From Pseudarthrobacter sp. fls2-241-R2A-127 (GTDB taxonomy: Bacteria > Actinomycetota > Actinomycetes > Actinomycetales > Micrococcaceae), in NCBI RefSeq assembly GCF_030209355.1, contig NZ_JARVSF010000008.1, forward strand, positions 124,001 through 188,000: a stretch of 64,000 nucleotides of DNA, written 5' to 3'. Of this stretch, positions 9,218 through 17,993 are shown one piece after another (position 1 is the stretch's first letter; each line of letters opens with the position of its first letter). A model generated the notes under the pieces. That model saw only the letters and a list, made by a program, of their open reading frames with translations, was not told the DNA's origin and ran no database searches. The position numbers and the translations under genes are program-made.

Positions 9218-9967
9218 ATGTCTCTAGGAATAGTCTTCCTGTCCGAAGTCTTTGGCACGGGCATGCTGACCCTGTTGGGTTGCGGCGTCGTTGCCAACGT
9301 GGCTTTGCGGGGAACAAAAGGCAACAACGGCGGCTTTCTGATGGTCACATGGGGGTGGGGAATCGCCGTCTTCTCTGGCGTCTTCGTCGCCGCCAAGTCC
9401 GGTGCCCACTTGAATCCGGCCGTTACCTTGGGCCTGCTGATGAACGGCAAGGCCGAGTACGCACCGGGGGTGGCTGTTGATTTCGGCTCCACCCTGACCT
9501 ATCTCGGAGGCGAGATGGTGGGCGCCTTCCTCGGTGCCGTGGTTTGTTGGCTGGCCTACAAGCAGCATTTTGATGACGAGCCCGAGCCTGCCGGCAAGCT
9601 GGGTACGTTTTCCACCGGCCCTGCGATCCGGTCCACCCCGTGGAACCTGATCACCGAGATCATCGGTACGTTCGTCCTGGTCTTCGTGATCCTGACCCTG
9701 GGCGGTACCCCCTCGGGCCTTGGCCCGCTCGCCGTGGCGCTGCTCGTGGTCGGCATCGGTGTTTCCCTTGGCGGCCCCACCGGCTACGCCATCAACCCGG
9801 CCCGTGACCTGGGCCCCCGCATTGCCCACGCACTGCTTCCCATCAAGGGCAAGGGCTCCAGTGACTGGAGCTACGCCTGGATCCCGGTGGTTGGGCCGCT
9901 CGTCGGCGGCGCCTTGGCCGGAATCGTTGCAAGGATCGTTCCGATCGTAATCACTGCCGCCTCCTAA
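9218..9967 (+). CDS. glpF: Glycerol uptake facilitator, MIP family
   Basis: A 249-residue aquaglyceroporin that lets glycerol cross the cytoplasmic membrane. The two NPA boxes are present: HLNPAVTLGL (first half) and YAINPARDLGPR (second half). The Asp after NPAR is the residue typical of glycerol facilitators rather than strict water channels. Six hydrophobic segments plus the two half-helices are visible. Start ATG at 9218 has an AAGGAG ribosome binding site. It lies between glpD and glpK, so uptake, phosphorylation and oxidation of glycerol are encoded together. Confidence 0.95.
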   Translation: MSLGIVFLSEVFGTGMLTLLGCGVVANVALRGTKGNNGGFLMVTWGWGIAVFSGVFVAAKSGAHLNPAVTLGLLMNGKAEYAPGVAVDFGSTLTYLGGEMVGAFLGAVVCWLAYKQHFDDEPEPAGKLGTFSTGPAIRSTPWNLITEIIGTFVLVFVILTLGGTPSGLGPLAVALLVVGIGVSLGGPTGYAINPARDLGPRIAHALLPIKGKGSSDWSYAWIPVVGPLVGGALAGIVARIVPIVITAAS

Positions 9968-10009
9968 GCTCCCGGTTAACAGTTCGAACAACAAGACAAG
10001 GACGTCATC

Positions 10010-11524
10010 ATGAACCAGTACGTAATCGCCATCGACCAGGGCACCACCAGCACCCGGGCCATCATCTTCGACCACAGCGGCGCGATTGTTTCCTCCGGCC
10101 AGATGGAACACGAACAAATCTTCCCGCAGGCCGGCTGGGTGGAACACGACGCTACGGAAATCTGGAACAACACCCGCGAGGTCATTGGTTCAGCGCTCTC
10201 CAAGGCGAACCTGACACGGCACGATATTGCCGCCGTCGGCATCACCAACCAGCGCGAAACCGCTGTGGTGTGGGACAAGACCACCGGCAAACCGGTCTAC
10301 AACGCCATCGTGTGGCAGGACACCCGGACCCAGGACATCGTTGACGAGTTGTCCAAGGACGGCGGCGGGGACCGTTTCAAGCAGAAGGTGGGGCTGCCGC
10401 TGGCAACCTACTTCTCCGGGACCAAGATCAAATGGATCCTGGACAACGTGGACGGCGCCCGCGAGAAAGCCGAGGCCGGGGACTTGGTGTTCGGCAACAC
10501 GGACGCCTGGGTTCTCTGGAACCTGACAGGCGGCGTGGACGGCGGCGTCCACGTCACCGATGTCACCAACGCCTCGCGGACGCTGTTCATGGACCTGGAG
10601 ACACTCCAGTGGGATGAAGAAATCCTGGGTATCTTCGGCGTGCCGCGTACCATGATGCCGGAAATCAAGTCCTCCTCCGAGGTGTACGGCGAGGTCCACG
10701 GATCCCAGCTGCTCCGCGAGACGCCGGTGGCAGGCATCCTGGGCGACCAGCAGGCCGCCACGTTCGGACAGGCCGCGTTCGATACCGGCGAAGCCAAGAA
10801 CACCTACGGCACCGGCTGCTTCCTGATCTTCAACACCGGAGAGGAAATCGTCCACTCCAAGAACGGGCTCCTCACCACCGTTGGCTACAAGCTCGGCGAC
10901 GCCAAGCCGCACTACGCGCTGGAAGGATCCATCGCCGTTACGGGCTCGCTCATCCAGTGGCTGAGGGACAACCTGGGCATGATCAGCAGTGCACCGGAGG
11001 TGGAGACCCTGGCCGCGGCCGTGAAGGACAACGGCGGCGTGTACATCGTTCCGGCATTTTCGGGCCTCTTCGCTCCCTACTGGCGCTCGGACGCTCGCGG
11101 TGCGATCGTCGGCCTGACCCGCTTCGTCAACAAGAACCACATCGCCAGGGCGGCCCTGGAGGCTACCGCCTTCCAGACCCGCGAGGTGCTTGACGCCGTC
11201 AATGCGGACTCCGGCGTCCCGCTGAGTGAGCTGAAGGTCGACGGCGGCATGGTTGCCAACGATGCCCTCATGCAGTTCCAGGCGGACATCCTGGGCGTTC
11301 CGGTGATCCGGCCCAAGGTCGTGGAAACCACCGCGCTCGGCGCCGCCTACGCGGCCGGCCTCGCCGTCGGCTTCTGGAAGGACCTGGGCGAACTGTCCGC
11401 CAACTGGTCCGAGGACAAGCGCTGGGAGCCGCAGATGGACAAGGCGGAGCAGGAGCGCCAGCTGCGCCTCTGGAAGAAGGCCGTCACCAAGTCCATGGAC
11501 TGGGTGGACGAGGACGTGCGGTAG
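10010..11524 (+). CDS. glpK: Glycerol kinase
   Basis: GlpK phosphorylates incoming glycerol with ATP to give glycerol-3-phosphate, the GlpD substrate, and so traps it in the cell. At 504 residues it is full length. Signatures are the N-terminal [25 protein letters not shown], the [10 protein letters not shown] segment, and the C-terminal FGGY motif region around [21 protein letters not shown]. Start ATG at 10010 follows an AAGGAC ribosome binding site, 42 bases after glpF. The gene ends at a strong terminator. Confidence 0.97.
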   Translation: MNQYVIAIDQGTTSTRAIIFDHSGAIVSSGQMEHEQIFPQAGWVEHDATEIWNNTREVIGSALSKANLTRHDIAAVGITNQRETAVVWDKTTGKPVYNAIVWQDTRTQDIVDELSKDGGGDRFKQKVGLPLATYFSGTKIKWILDNVDGAREKAEAGDLVFGNTDAWVLWNLTGGVDGGVHVTDVTNASRTLFMDLETLQWDEEILGIFGVPRTMMPEIKSSSEVYGEVHGSQLLRETPVAGILGDQQAATFGQAAFDTGEAKNTYGTGCFLIFNTGEEIVHSKNGLLTTVGYKLGDAKPHYALEGSIAVTGSLIQWLRDNLGMISSAPEVETLAAAVKDNGGVYIVPAFSGLFAPYWRSDARGAIVGLTRFVNKNHIARAALEATAFQTREVLDAVNADSGVPLSELKVDGGMVANDALMQFQADILGVPVIRPKVVETTALGAAYAAGLAVGFWKDLGELSANWSEDKRWEPQMDKAEQERQLRLWKKAVTKSMDWVDEDVR

Positions 11525-11537
11525 CGTTCGTTGACCC

Positions 11538-11576
11538 AAAGGGCCGTCCCGCAGCTGTCTGGCGGGGCGGCCCTTT
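11538..11576 (+). terminator. Rho-independent terminator of the glp operon
   Basis: A strong stem: AAAGGGCCG-T-CCCGC on the left pairs with GCGGG-G-CGGCCCTTT on the right around a short loop. It begins 13 bases after the glpK stop. Because the stem is flanked by A's and T's it could also act on transcripts from the minus strand. Confidence 0.85.
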
Positions 11577-11622
11577 CCGGTCGGATGCCGGGAGCAATAG
11601 GTGACGGCGCAGGGGGGCGATG

Positions 11623-13155
11623 TCAGGGTGCGGGGTGCGGCGGCAAGTCCTCGGTGGCCGGTCCCTGTATGACCTTGCCGTCCACGGTGAACCGCGAACC
11701 GTGGCAGGGGCAGTCCCAGGTGCGGTCCTCCCGGTTGAAGCCGACAGTGCAGCCCAGATGCGTGCAGATCGCTGACACGGCGTGGATGTCACCAGCCTGG
11801 TCCCGATAGCAGGCCATGCTGGTCCCGGCGGCATCAATCACTTTGCCGTCCCCCAGGGCAAGGTCCGCCATCTGCCGTGCGACGTCGTCCGGGCTGTTCT
11901 CCAGCCCGTCCGGGGTGCTGTCCGCCGTCGTGTGACCTGCCGCTGCCGGCCCGGGCAGCAACGGTGCGCGGTTGCTGTCAAACAGCGGTGCCCATTCGTT
12001 TGGGGTGCCATTTAGCAGGTCCGTGAGCATCAGGGCGGCGGCCGTACCGTTCGTCAGCCCCCATTTGCGCAGGGCTGTGATTACGAAGGCATGCCGGTTG
12101 TCCGGATTCAACGGCCCGACGTAGGGCAACCCGTCGCTGGGCATGGCGTCCTGGGTGGACCAGCGGTACGCAACGGGTCCGGCCCCGAAGCGGCTGTGGG
12201 CATAGGCCGCGAGGCTCGCAAACCGCGGCGCAGGATCGACGTGTTCGGCTGCGGGGTGGCCCCCGCCGCCGGTCAGCAGGTACGTCACCCCGTTGAGCTG
12301 GGCCGTAAGCAACGACCGCATGGGCTCATCGGCGCTGATAAACGTAGCGTCCAGGGGAGGGGCGTCCAGCGCTGCGGCAACGATGTAGGAGCGGTGCGGC
12401 GGGCATAATGCCCCCAACCTGCCATGGTCTCCGAAGGGGACATTCGTGGCCACAATCGCTTCGGCTGCCAGCACTGTGCCGTTCCCGGCCGCGACTCTCA
12501 CGCTTGGGCCGTCCTGCAGGCCCACCGCCCGCGTCCCTTCGAAGACGAAACTGCCGCCTCCGTCCACTCTGGCGGCGATCCCCTGGAGGTACTGTACGGC
12601 GTGAATTTGCGCCTGGTCGTCGAACCGGACGGCGCCCGCCACCGGGAAGGGCAGCGGTACATCGGCCGTGAATGCGGCGGGAAGGCCGAGCCTGGTGGCC
12701 AGTTCCGCTTCGGCGCGCACCTGCGGGAGGGCGTCCTCACTTCCGGCGAAGGTGTAGTTGGCTACCCGGCGGAATCCGCAGGAGATGTCCTCCGCCGCCA
12801 CCACGCGGGCTACGTGTTCCACGGCAGCCTGGTTCGCCTTCCCGTAGATCCCTGCGGCGTCTGCGCCGTGACTGCGTTCCAATGCCGTGTAGGCCAGGCG
12901 GTGAAGGGACGTCACCTTGCCGGTGGTGTGGCCAGTGACGCCGGTTCCGACCCGGCCGGCTTCGAGGACAGCCACCGAGCGGCCCGAGCGTTTCAGGGCC
13001 AGCGCCGCGGTGAGCCCGGCGATGCCTCCGCCTATGACTGCCACGTCCACTTCCACGGTGCCCTGAAGTTGCGGGAAATCGGTGGCGCCAGCGGTTGCCA
13101 GCCACAGAGAGAGGGGCTTTCCTTCGGCCGGGCCGGCGGTGGTTGCCTCTGACAT
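11623..13155 (-). CDS. FAD-dependent oxidoreductase with C-terminal Rieske domain
   Basis: A 510-residue two-part protein. Residues ~28-370 are a DAO-type FAD domain (VIGGGIAGLTAALALKRSG dinucleotide motif; C-terminal FAD-contact segment ending in GLTNGTAAALM). Residues ~415-505 are a Rieske [2Fe-2S] domain with both ligand pairs, CTHLGC and CPCHGSRF. Such fusions are known in Actinobacteria and Bacillus, but their substrates are mostly unknown; the electron path would run substrate to FAD to Rieske centre to an external acceptor. No signal peptide or membrane segment was seen, so it is probably cytosolic. ATG at 13155 has a GGGAGGCGG ribosome binding site. It is divergent from leuS. Confidence 0.88.
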   Translation of the reverse strand: MSEATTAGPAEGKPLSLWLATAGATDFPQLQGTVEVDVAVIGGGIAGLTAALALKRSGRSVAVLEAGRVGTGVTGHTTGKVTSLHRLAYTALERSHGADAAGIYGKANQAAVEHVARVVAAEDISCGFRRVANYTFAGSEDALPQVRAEAELATRLGLPAAFTADVPLPFPVAGAVRFDDQAQIHAVQYLQGIAARVDGGGSFVFEGTRAVGLQDGPSVRVAAGNGTVLAAEAIVATNVPFGDHGRLGALCPPHRSYIVAAALDAPPLDATFISADEPMRSLLTAQLNGVTYLLTGGGGHPAAEHVDPAPRFASLAAYAHSRFGAGPVAYRWSTQDAMPSDGLPYVGPLNPDNRHAFVITALRKWGLTNGTAAALMLTDLLNGTPNEWAPLFDSNRAPLLPGPAAAGHTTADSTPDGLENSPDDVARQMADLALGDGKVIDAAGTSMACYRDQAGDIHAVSAICTHLGCTVGFNREDRTWDCPCHGSRFTVDGKVIQGPATEDLPPHPAP

Positions 13156-13255
13156 GGTGTGCCGCCTCCCAACGTTTTGGGTTGATCATGCGCGCCTGCC
13201 CCGGGTAAAGCAACGGGCCAAAGGCCCTTCTGAGGCAGGCAACCTGCCGGTGCGC

Positions 13256-13261
13256 TAAAGT
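13256..13261 (+). promoter_or_regulatory. -10 element of the leuS leader transcript
   Basis: TAAAGT, followed by exactly six bases and then the ATG of the leader peptide, so the transcript probably begins at the A of that ATG (leaderless). No clear -35 was seen. Confidence 0.55.
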
Positions 13262-13267
13262 AGATCC

Positions 13268-13294
13268 ATGCGTGCGATCCTTCTGCTTAGTTAG
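13268..13294 (+). CDS. Leucine-rich leader peptide of leuS
   Basis: An eight-residue open frame, MRAILLLS, with three consecutive leucine codons (CTT CTG CTT) just before the stop at 13292. It sits directly behind a -10 element and 35 bases before a terminator-like hairpin, and 149 bases before leuS. This is the layout of a ribosome-mediated attenuator that would sense charged leucyl-tRNA. Prediction of leuS leader attenuation exists for some Streptomyces (from memory of published comparative work). The leuA leader in this window begins in the same way (MRA, then LLLS), which strongly supports this being real. Confidence 0.75.
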   Translation: MRAILLLS

Positions 13295-13328
13295 CCGCCG
13301 GCTTCCGGACATCGGACAGTTGAGCGGC

Positions 13329-13353
13329 AGCCCCTCCATGGAGAGGGGCTTTT
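13329..13353 (+). terminator. Attenuator hairpin upstream of leuS
   Basis: AGCCCCTC pairs perfectly with GAGGGGCT across a CATGGA loop and is followed by TTTT at 13350-13353, then GTGTGT. It lies between the Leu-rich leader peptide and leuS, so read-through must be controlled for leuS to be expressed. Two upstream copies of CGGACA (13306-13311 and 13313-13318) can each pair with TGTCCG at 13357-13362, giving alternative folds around the hairpin. Confidence 0.7.
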
Positions 13354-13442
13354 GTGTGTCCGGGGCATGGCGCCGGGCCGCCAGCAGGGGATCAGGCCGT
13401 TATGGCAGCACAGATGCCGTAACAGAACAGAAGAGGGCAGCA

Positions 13443-15968
13443 GTGGGCGTTCAGCCGGAGACAGAGACCGGAACAGCAACAGCAGTATCGACGGAGCCTG
13501 AAGAGGGCACCTACAGTTTCACCGCCATGGAGGCCAAGTGGCCCCAGGTGTGGGAAGACCTCAAGGTCTTCACCCCGGTGGACGACGGGTCCCGGGAGCG
13601 CCGCTATGTACTCGACATGTTCCCGTACCCCTCCGGCGACCTGCACATGGGACACGCCGAAGCGTTCGCCATGGGCGACGTCGTGGCCCGCTACCTCCGC
13701 CAGAAGGGCTTCGACGTCCTGCACCCGATCGGGTGGGACTCCTTTGGCCTGCCGGCAGAGAACGCCGCCATCAAGCGCAACGCCCACCCCAGTGAGTGGA
13801 CCTACGCCAACATCGACACCCAGGCGGCCTCGTTCAAGCGGTACGCGATCTCCGCTGACTGGTCCCGGCGGCTGCACACCTCCGACCCCGGGTACTACCG
13901 CTGGACCCAGTGGCTGTTCAAGCGTTTCTACGAGCGCGGCCTGGCCTACCGCAAGAACTCACCGGTCAACTGGTGCCCCAAGGACCAGACCGTCCTGGCC
14001 AACGAACAGGTGGTCAACGGTGCCTGCGAGCGCTGCGGCACCACGGTGACCAAGAAGTCCCTGAACCAGTGGTACTTCAAGATCACTGACTACGCCGACC
14101 GGCTCCTGGACGACATGGACGAACTGCGCGGACACTGGCCCGAGCGCGTGCTGGCCATGCAGAAGAACTGGATCGGCCGGTCCGAGGGTGCGCACGTCAA
14201 CTTCGTGATTGAGGCCGACGGCGGCAAGCCCGCCAGGGAGGTCACGGTCTTCACCACCCGTCCGGACACGCTGTACGGGGCAACGTTCTTCGTGGTGGCC
14301 GCGGACGCGCCGCTCGCCGTCGAACTCGTCACTGATGAGCACGCCGCCGCCCTGGACGACTACCGGGAGAAGGTCAAGGCGCTCTCGGAAATCGAACGCC
14401 AGTCCACCGAACGCGAGAAGACCGGCGTCTTCACCGGCCGGTACGCCATCAACCCGCTCAACGGCGAGAAACTCCCGGTCTGGGCCGCGGACTACGTCCT
14501 GGCCGACTACGGCACCGGCGCCATCATGGCTGTCCCCGCACACGACCAGCGCGACCTGGATTTCGCCAAGACCTTCGACCTTCCCGTCCGGGCGGTCCTG
14601 GACACCGGCGAAGAGGATCCGGCCATGTCCGGCACGGCGACTGCCGGTGAGGGCACGCTGATCAATTCCGGCGCCCTGGACGGCCTGCCCAAGGCCGAGG
14701 CCATCCCGGCCGCGATCAAGATCCTCGAGGAACAGGGCACCGGCGAGAAGTTCGTCAATTTCCGGCTCCGCGACTGGCTGCTGAGCCGCCAGCGGTTCTG
14801 GGGCGCCCCCATCCCGATCATCCACTGCCCGTCCTGCGGGGAAGTGCCTGTTCCGGACGACCAGCTGCCGGTCACCCTGCCGGATGACCTCCGTGGCGAG
14901 GACCTGGCTCCGAAAGGTACCTCCCCGCTGGCCGCCGCCGAGGCCTGGGTTAACGTGGAATGCCCCTCCTGCCACGGCCCGGCAAAGCGCGACACGGACA
15001 CCATGGACACCTTCGTGGACTCCTCCTGGTACTTCCTGCGGTTCGTCTCGCCCGACTACACCGAAGGCCCGTTCGATCCGGCCAAAATCAACGACTGGAT
15101 GCCCGTAGGCCAGTACGTCGGCGGCGTGGAGCACGCCATCCTGCACCTGCTCTACGCCCGCTTCTTCACCAAGGTCATCCACGACATGGGCATGATCGAG
15201 GCCGACGAGCCCTTCCGGGCACTGCTCAACCAGGGGCAGGTGCTCAACGGCGGCAAGGCCATGAGCAAGTCCCTGGGCAACGGCGTGGACCTTGGCGAGC
15301 AGCTGGACAAGTACGGCGTCGACGCCGTCCGGCTGACCATGATCTTCGCCTCGCCGCCGGAAGACGACGTGGACTGGGCTGACGTGTCGCCGTCAGGGTC
15401 GGCCAAATTCCTGGCCCGCGCCTGGCGCCTGGCCCAGGATGTCACCAGCAGCCCCGGCGTGGACGCTGCAGCCGGCGACCGCGCCCTGCGTTCGGTAACA
15501 CACCGCACCATCGCCGACGCCGCCGAACTGCTGGACGCCAACAAGTTCAATGTGGTGGTTGCCAAGCTGATGGAACTGGTCAACGCCACCCGCAAGGCCA
15601 TCGACTCCGGGGCAGGCGCATCCGATCCTGCAGTCCGTGAAGCAGTCGAAGCCGTAGCCGTGATCCTGAGCCTGTTCGCGCCGTACACTGCCGAGGACAT
15701 GTGGAACCTGCTGGGCCACCCGGCGTCCGTGGCCAACGCAGGCTGGCCGGCACACGATCCTGCCCTCCTGGTCCAGGACACCGTCACCGCAGTCGTCCAG
15801 GTACAAGGCAAGGTCCGCGACCGCCTGGAGGTTTCCCCGGACGTTTCCGAGGACCAGCTGCGTGAACTGGCGCTGGCGTCCGACAATGTCCAGCGTGCCC
15901 TGGACGGCCGCGGCATCAGGACTGTGATCGTCCGTGCGCCTAAGCTGGTCAACATCGTTCCGGCCTGA
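13443..15968 (+). CDS. leuS: Leucyl-tRNA synthetase
   Basis: LeuS charges tRNA-Leu and edits mischarged products. 841 residues from GTG at 13443. Class I signatures are the HIGH-like [11 protein letters not shown] (near residue 60) and KAMSKSLGN (near residue 610); the CP1 editing domain shows [12 protein letters not shown] and the [16 protein letters not shown] block. The frame is open 57 codons further up, but that stretch overlaps the leader hairpin and lacks family similarity, so the GTG with an upstream AGAGGG is preferred. Expression is probably controlled by the leucine leader peptide in front. A perfect terminator follows 19 bases downstream. Confidence 0.97.
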   Translation: MGVQPETETGTATAVSTEPEEGTYSFTAMEAKWPQVWEDLKVFTPVDDGSRERRYVLDMFPYPSGDLHMGHAEAFAMGDVVARYLRQKGFDVLHPIGWDSFGLPAENAAIKRNAHPSEWTYANIDTQAASFKRYAISADWSRRLHTSDPGYYRWTQWLFKRFYERGLAYRKNSPVNWCPKDQTVLANEQVVNGACERCGTTVTKKSLNQWYFKITDYADRLLDDMDELRGHWPERVLAMQKNWIGRSEGAHVNFVIEADGGKPAREVTVFTTRPDTLYGATFFVVAADAPLAVELVTDEHAAALDDYREKVKALSEIERQSTEREKTGVFTGRYAINPLNGEKLPVWAADYVLADYGTGAIMAVPAHDQRDLDFAKTFDLPVRAVLDTGEEDPAMSGTATAGEGTLINSGALDGLPKAEAIPAAIKILEEQGTGEKFVNFRLRDWLLSRQRFWGAPIPIIHCPSCGEVPVPDDQLPVTLPDDLRGEDLAPKGTSPLAAAEAWVNVECPSCHGPAKRDTDTMDTFVDSSWYFLRFVSPDYTEGPFDPAKINDWMPVGQYVGGVEHAILHLLYARFFTKVIHDMGMIEADEPFRALLNQGQVLNGGKAMSKSLGNGVDLGEQLDKYGVDAVRLTMIFASPPEDDVDWADVSPSGSAKFLARAWRLAQDVTSSPGVDAAAGDRALRSVTHRTIADAAELLDANKFNVVVAKLMELVNATRKAIDSGAGASDPAVREAVEAVAVILSLFAPYTAEDMWNLLGHPASVANAGWPAHDPALLVQDTVTAVVQVQGKVRDRLEVSPDVSEDQLRELALASDNVQRALDGRGIRTVIVRAPKLVNIVPA

Positions 15969-15987
15969 CCGCTGCACCCGCAGTAAT

Positions 15988-16020
15988 CACCGGCCGCCGG
16001 ATATTTTCCGGCGGCCGGTG
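15988..16020 (+). terminator. Terminator after leuS
   Basis: A perfect 14-bp stem (CACCGGCCGCCGGA with its complement) around a TATTT loop. It lies between the leuS stop and the degV start. There is no long T-run, but stem stability is high. Confidence 0.75.
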
Positions 16021-16054
16021 CTGCTCGAGCCGGACACCGTATCCAGGAGGCCCC

Positions 16055-17044
16055 TTGCCCGAGAGTAATGCCGCCGCCTGGCCGTGGGTACGGTCCAGGC
16101 TCTCGGCCCTGAGGCCCTCTGCCCGTCCCGGGACCGCGCGCCCGGGCACCGCCGCCGCGGTCCGCACCGCCGTCGTCACAGACTCCGCCGCCGCCCTCCC
16201 GGCCAGCTATCTGGCCGGGCTGCGGCACGAAGGAATCCTTACCGTCGTGCCGATGCCCGTCATGGTGGGTGCGGAGATCTACGGCGAAGGCGAAGACGAC
16301 ATCCTGGAGACCATCGCCGTGGCCCTGGCTTCGGGGACGGCAGTTAAAACGTCGCGGCCGTCACCGGGCCAATTCGAGCAGGCCTACCGCGCAGCTGAAC
16401 AACGCGGATTCGAGGCCGTGGTGTCAGTCCACATCTCCGGTGAACTCTCCGGTACCGCGGACGCCGCAAGGCTCGCTGCGGCGAGGGTCGGAATCCCTGT
16501 CGAGGTGGTGGACACGGAGACTGTCGGCATGGCCCAGGGCATGGCCGTCCAGGCTGCCGTCGCAGCAGCGGCAACCGGTGCAGACTGTGCCGTGGTTGCC
16601 GCAGCCGCCCACGACCAGGCAACCCGGACCAGGGTCTACTTCTACGTTCCGAGCCTGGAACAGTTGCGCCGTGGCGGCCGCATAGGCGCCGCAGCGTCGC
16701 TCGTGGGCACCATGCTTGCCATCAAACCCATTCTGGCGGTCGACGGCGGGAGGATCGTTCCGCTGGAAAGGGTGCGTTCGGCCGTACGTGCCGTTGCCCG
16801 ACTGGAGGAAATCGTTGCGGCCGAGGCCGTGCCGCGCCCCGGTGAATCCGTGCGCCTGGCCGTGCACCACTTTGGGAACCAGTCGGAAGCCGACGGGCTG
16901 GCTGCCAGGCTGGCGGCTGCTTTGCCCGAATGCCCGCCCGCCCAGATCAGTTCCCTCCCCGCGGTCCTTGCGGCCCATGCCGGGCTCGGAGTGCTTGCCG
17001 TCATTGTTGGCAGGAGAACCGGCGGGGCGGACCTTTCCACATAG
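16055..17044 (+). CDS. DegV family fatty-acid-binding protein
   Basis: A 329-residue DegV-family protein. These bind single fatty acids and, in Firmicutes, hand them to fatty acid kinase FakA; no FakA gene is in this window. The family start TAVVTDSAAALP lies near residue 40, the SGELSGTADAARLAA helix near residue 130, and the VYFYVPSLEQLRRGGRIG stretch near residue 195. A Pro/Ala/Arg-rich 35-residue N-terminal extension is not typical, but the TTG start at 16055 has an AGGAGG ribosome binding site 5 bases upstream. The product is cytosolic. Confidence 0.9.
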   Translation: MPESNAAAWPWVRSRLSALRPSARPGTARPGTAAAVRTAVVTDSAAALPASYLAGLRHEGILTVVPMPVMVGAEIYGEGEDDILETIAVALASGTAVKTSRPSPGQFEQAYRAAEQRGFEAVVSVHISGELSGTADAARLAAARVGIPVEVVDTETVGMAQGMAVQAAVAAAATGADCAVVAAAAHDQATRTRVYFYVPSLEQLRRGGRIGAAASLVGTMLAIKPILAVDGGRIVPLERVRSAVRAVARLEEIVAAEAVPRPGESVRLAVHHFGNQSEADGLAARLAAALPECPPAQISSLPAVLAAHAGLGVLAVIVGRRTGGADLST

Positions 17045-17080
17045 GAGCGTTGGTGGATGCCCTCCGAGGGCATGGCTTCC

Positions 17081-17086
17081 TAGGGT
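17081..17086 (+). promoter_or_regulatory. -10 element of comEA, leaderless type
   Basis: TAGGGT, then six bases (GGAACT), then the comEA ATG. The spacing puts transcription start at or next to the ATG. Confidence 0.45.
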
Positions 17087-17092
17087 GGAACT

Positions 17093-17992
17093 ATGTCACG
17101 CCGGGATGCTGGAGCAGGAGGTCAGCAGGCGCGGCATGCGAGGGACCGGCTCCAGTCGACGCTCGGCCGGGGACGCACCGGACTGCTGTTGGATGGTCCT
17201 GGCCCGGACGGCTTTGAGTACCGGGGGACTGGACAACCCGACGGGACCGGCACGGAGTCCGGTGCGGACAGCCGGAATGATGCGGTTGCGCGGCTCCGGT
17301 GGCGGGTTGGACTGCGTGTTGCAGCGCTGCTCACCGCGTTGGCGGTGGCTTCCGGAGCCTGGTTCTGGTGGCAGGCGGGTGCCAGCGCACCGGAAATCCT
17401 GCCACTGAACGGGGTGGGTACCTCCGGTGGCAGCCAGGTGGCCGCGGAGGATCCAGCCGGCGGGACGGCACGGGGCGGCCCGCAGCCGTCAGCCGAGTCC
17501 GGGCGGCCCCAAGGGGAGTCTGTGCCGGGCGGCCTGGTGGTGGTGCACGTGGCCGGGGCGGTGGGCAATCCCGGGATCATCCGTTTGCGGCAGGGCAGCC
17601 GCGTTGACGATGCCATCGCTGCCGCGGGCGGTCCGGCTCCCGACGCCGACGTTGACCGGCTCAATCTGGCACTTGTCCTTGAAGATGGACAGAAGATCCA
17701 CGTCCCACGGGAAGGAGAGCCGCTGCCTTCCTCCTCAGGGGCAGGAAAACCTGATGAACCCGAAACCGCCGGTCAGGCCGCCAGGTCCGGCCAGCCAGGC
17801 GGGAAGATCAACCTCAACACCGCAAGCGTGGCGGAACTGGATACGCTGCCCAAGGTCGGCCCGGTGCTCGCCCAGCGGATCGTGGACTGGCGAAAGGACC
17901 ATGGCCCCTTCAAAAATGTTGAGGAGCTGGACGCGGTGGATGGCGTCGGGCCCAAGATGCTTGAGTCCCTGCTCCCCCTGGTGACGGTCTGA
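17093..17992 (+). CDS. comEA: ComEA-like DNA-binding competence protein
   Basis: A 299-residue membrane-anchored DNA receptor of the natural transformation or DNA uptake type. An N-terminal cytosolic stretch precedes one membrane segment near residues 72-94 (VGLRVAALLTALAVASGAWF); then comes a low-complexity linker, an SLBB domain (VVVHVAGAVGNPGIIRL, residues ~150-205), and two helix-hairpin-helix motifs at the C terminus (INLNTASVAELDTLPKVGP, VDGVGPKMLESLLPL). Only one base separates its stop from the comEC start, so the two are cotranscribed. Late competence pilus genes are not in this window. Confidence 0.92.
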   Translation: MSRRDAGAGGQQARHARDRLQSTLGRGRTGLLLDGPGPDGFEYRGTGQPDGTGTESGADSRNDAVARLRWRVGLRVAALLTALAVASGAWFWWQAGASAPEILPLNGVGTSGGSQVAAEDPAGGTARGGPQPSAESGRPQGESVPGGLVVVHVAGAVGNPGIIRLRQGSRVDDAIAAAGGPAPDADVDRLNLALVLEDGQKIHVPREGEPLPSSSGAGKPDEPETAGQAARSGQPGGKINLNTASVAELDTLPKVGPVLAQRIVDWRKDHGPFKNVEELDAVDGVGPKMLESLLPLVTV

Positions 17993-17993
17993 C

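Noticed and set aside
10190..11539. A 449-codon minus-strand frame opposite glpK
   Set aside because: Shadow of glpK caused by high GC; no ribosome binding site or family features.
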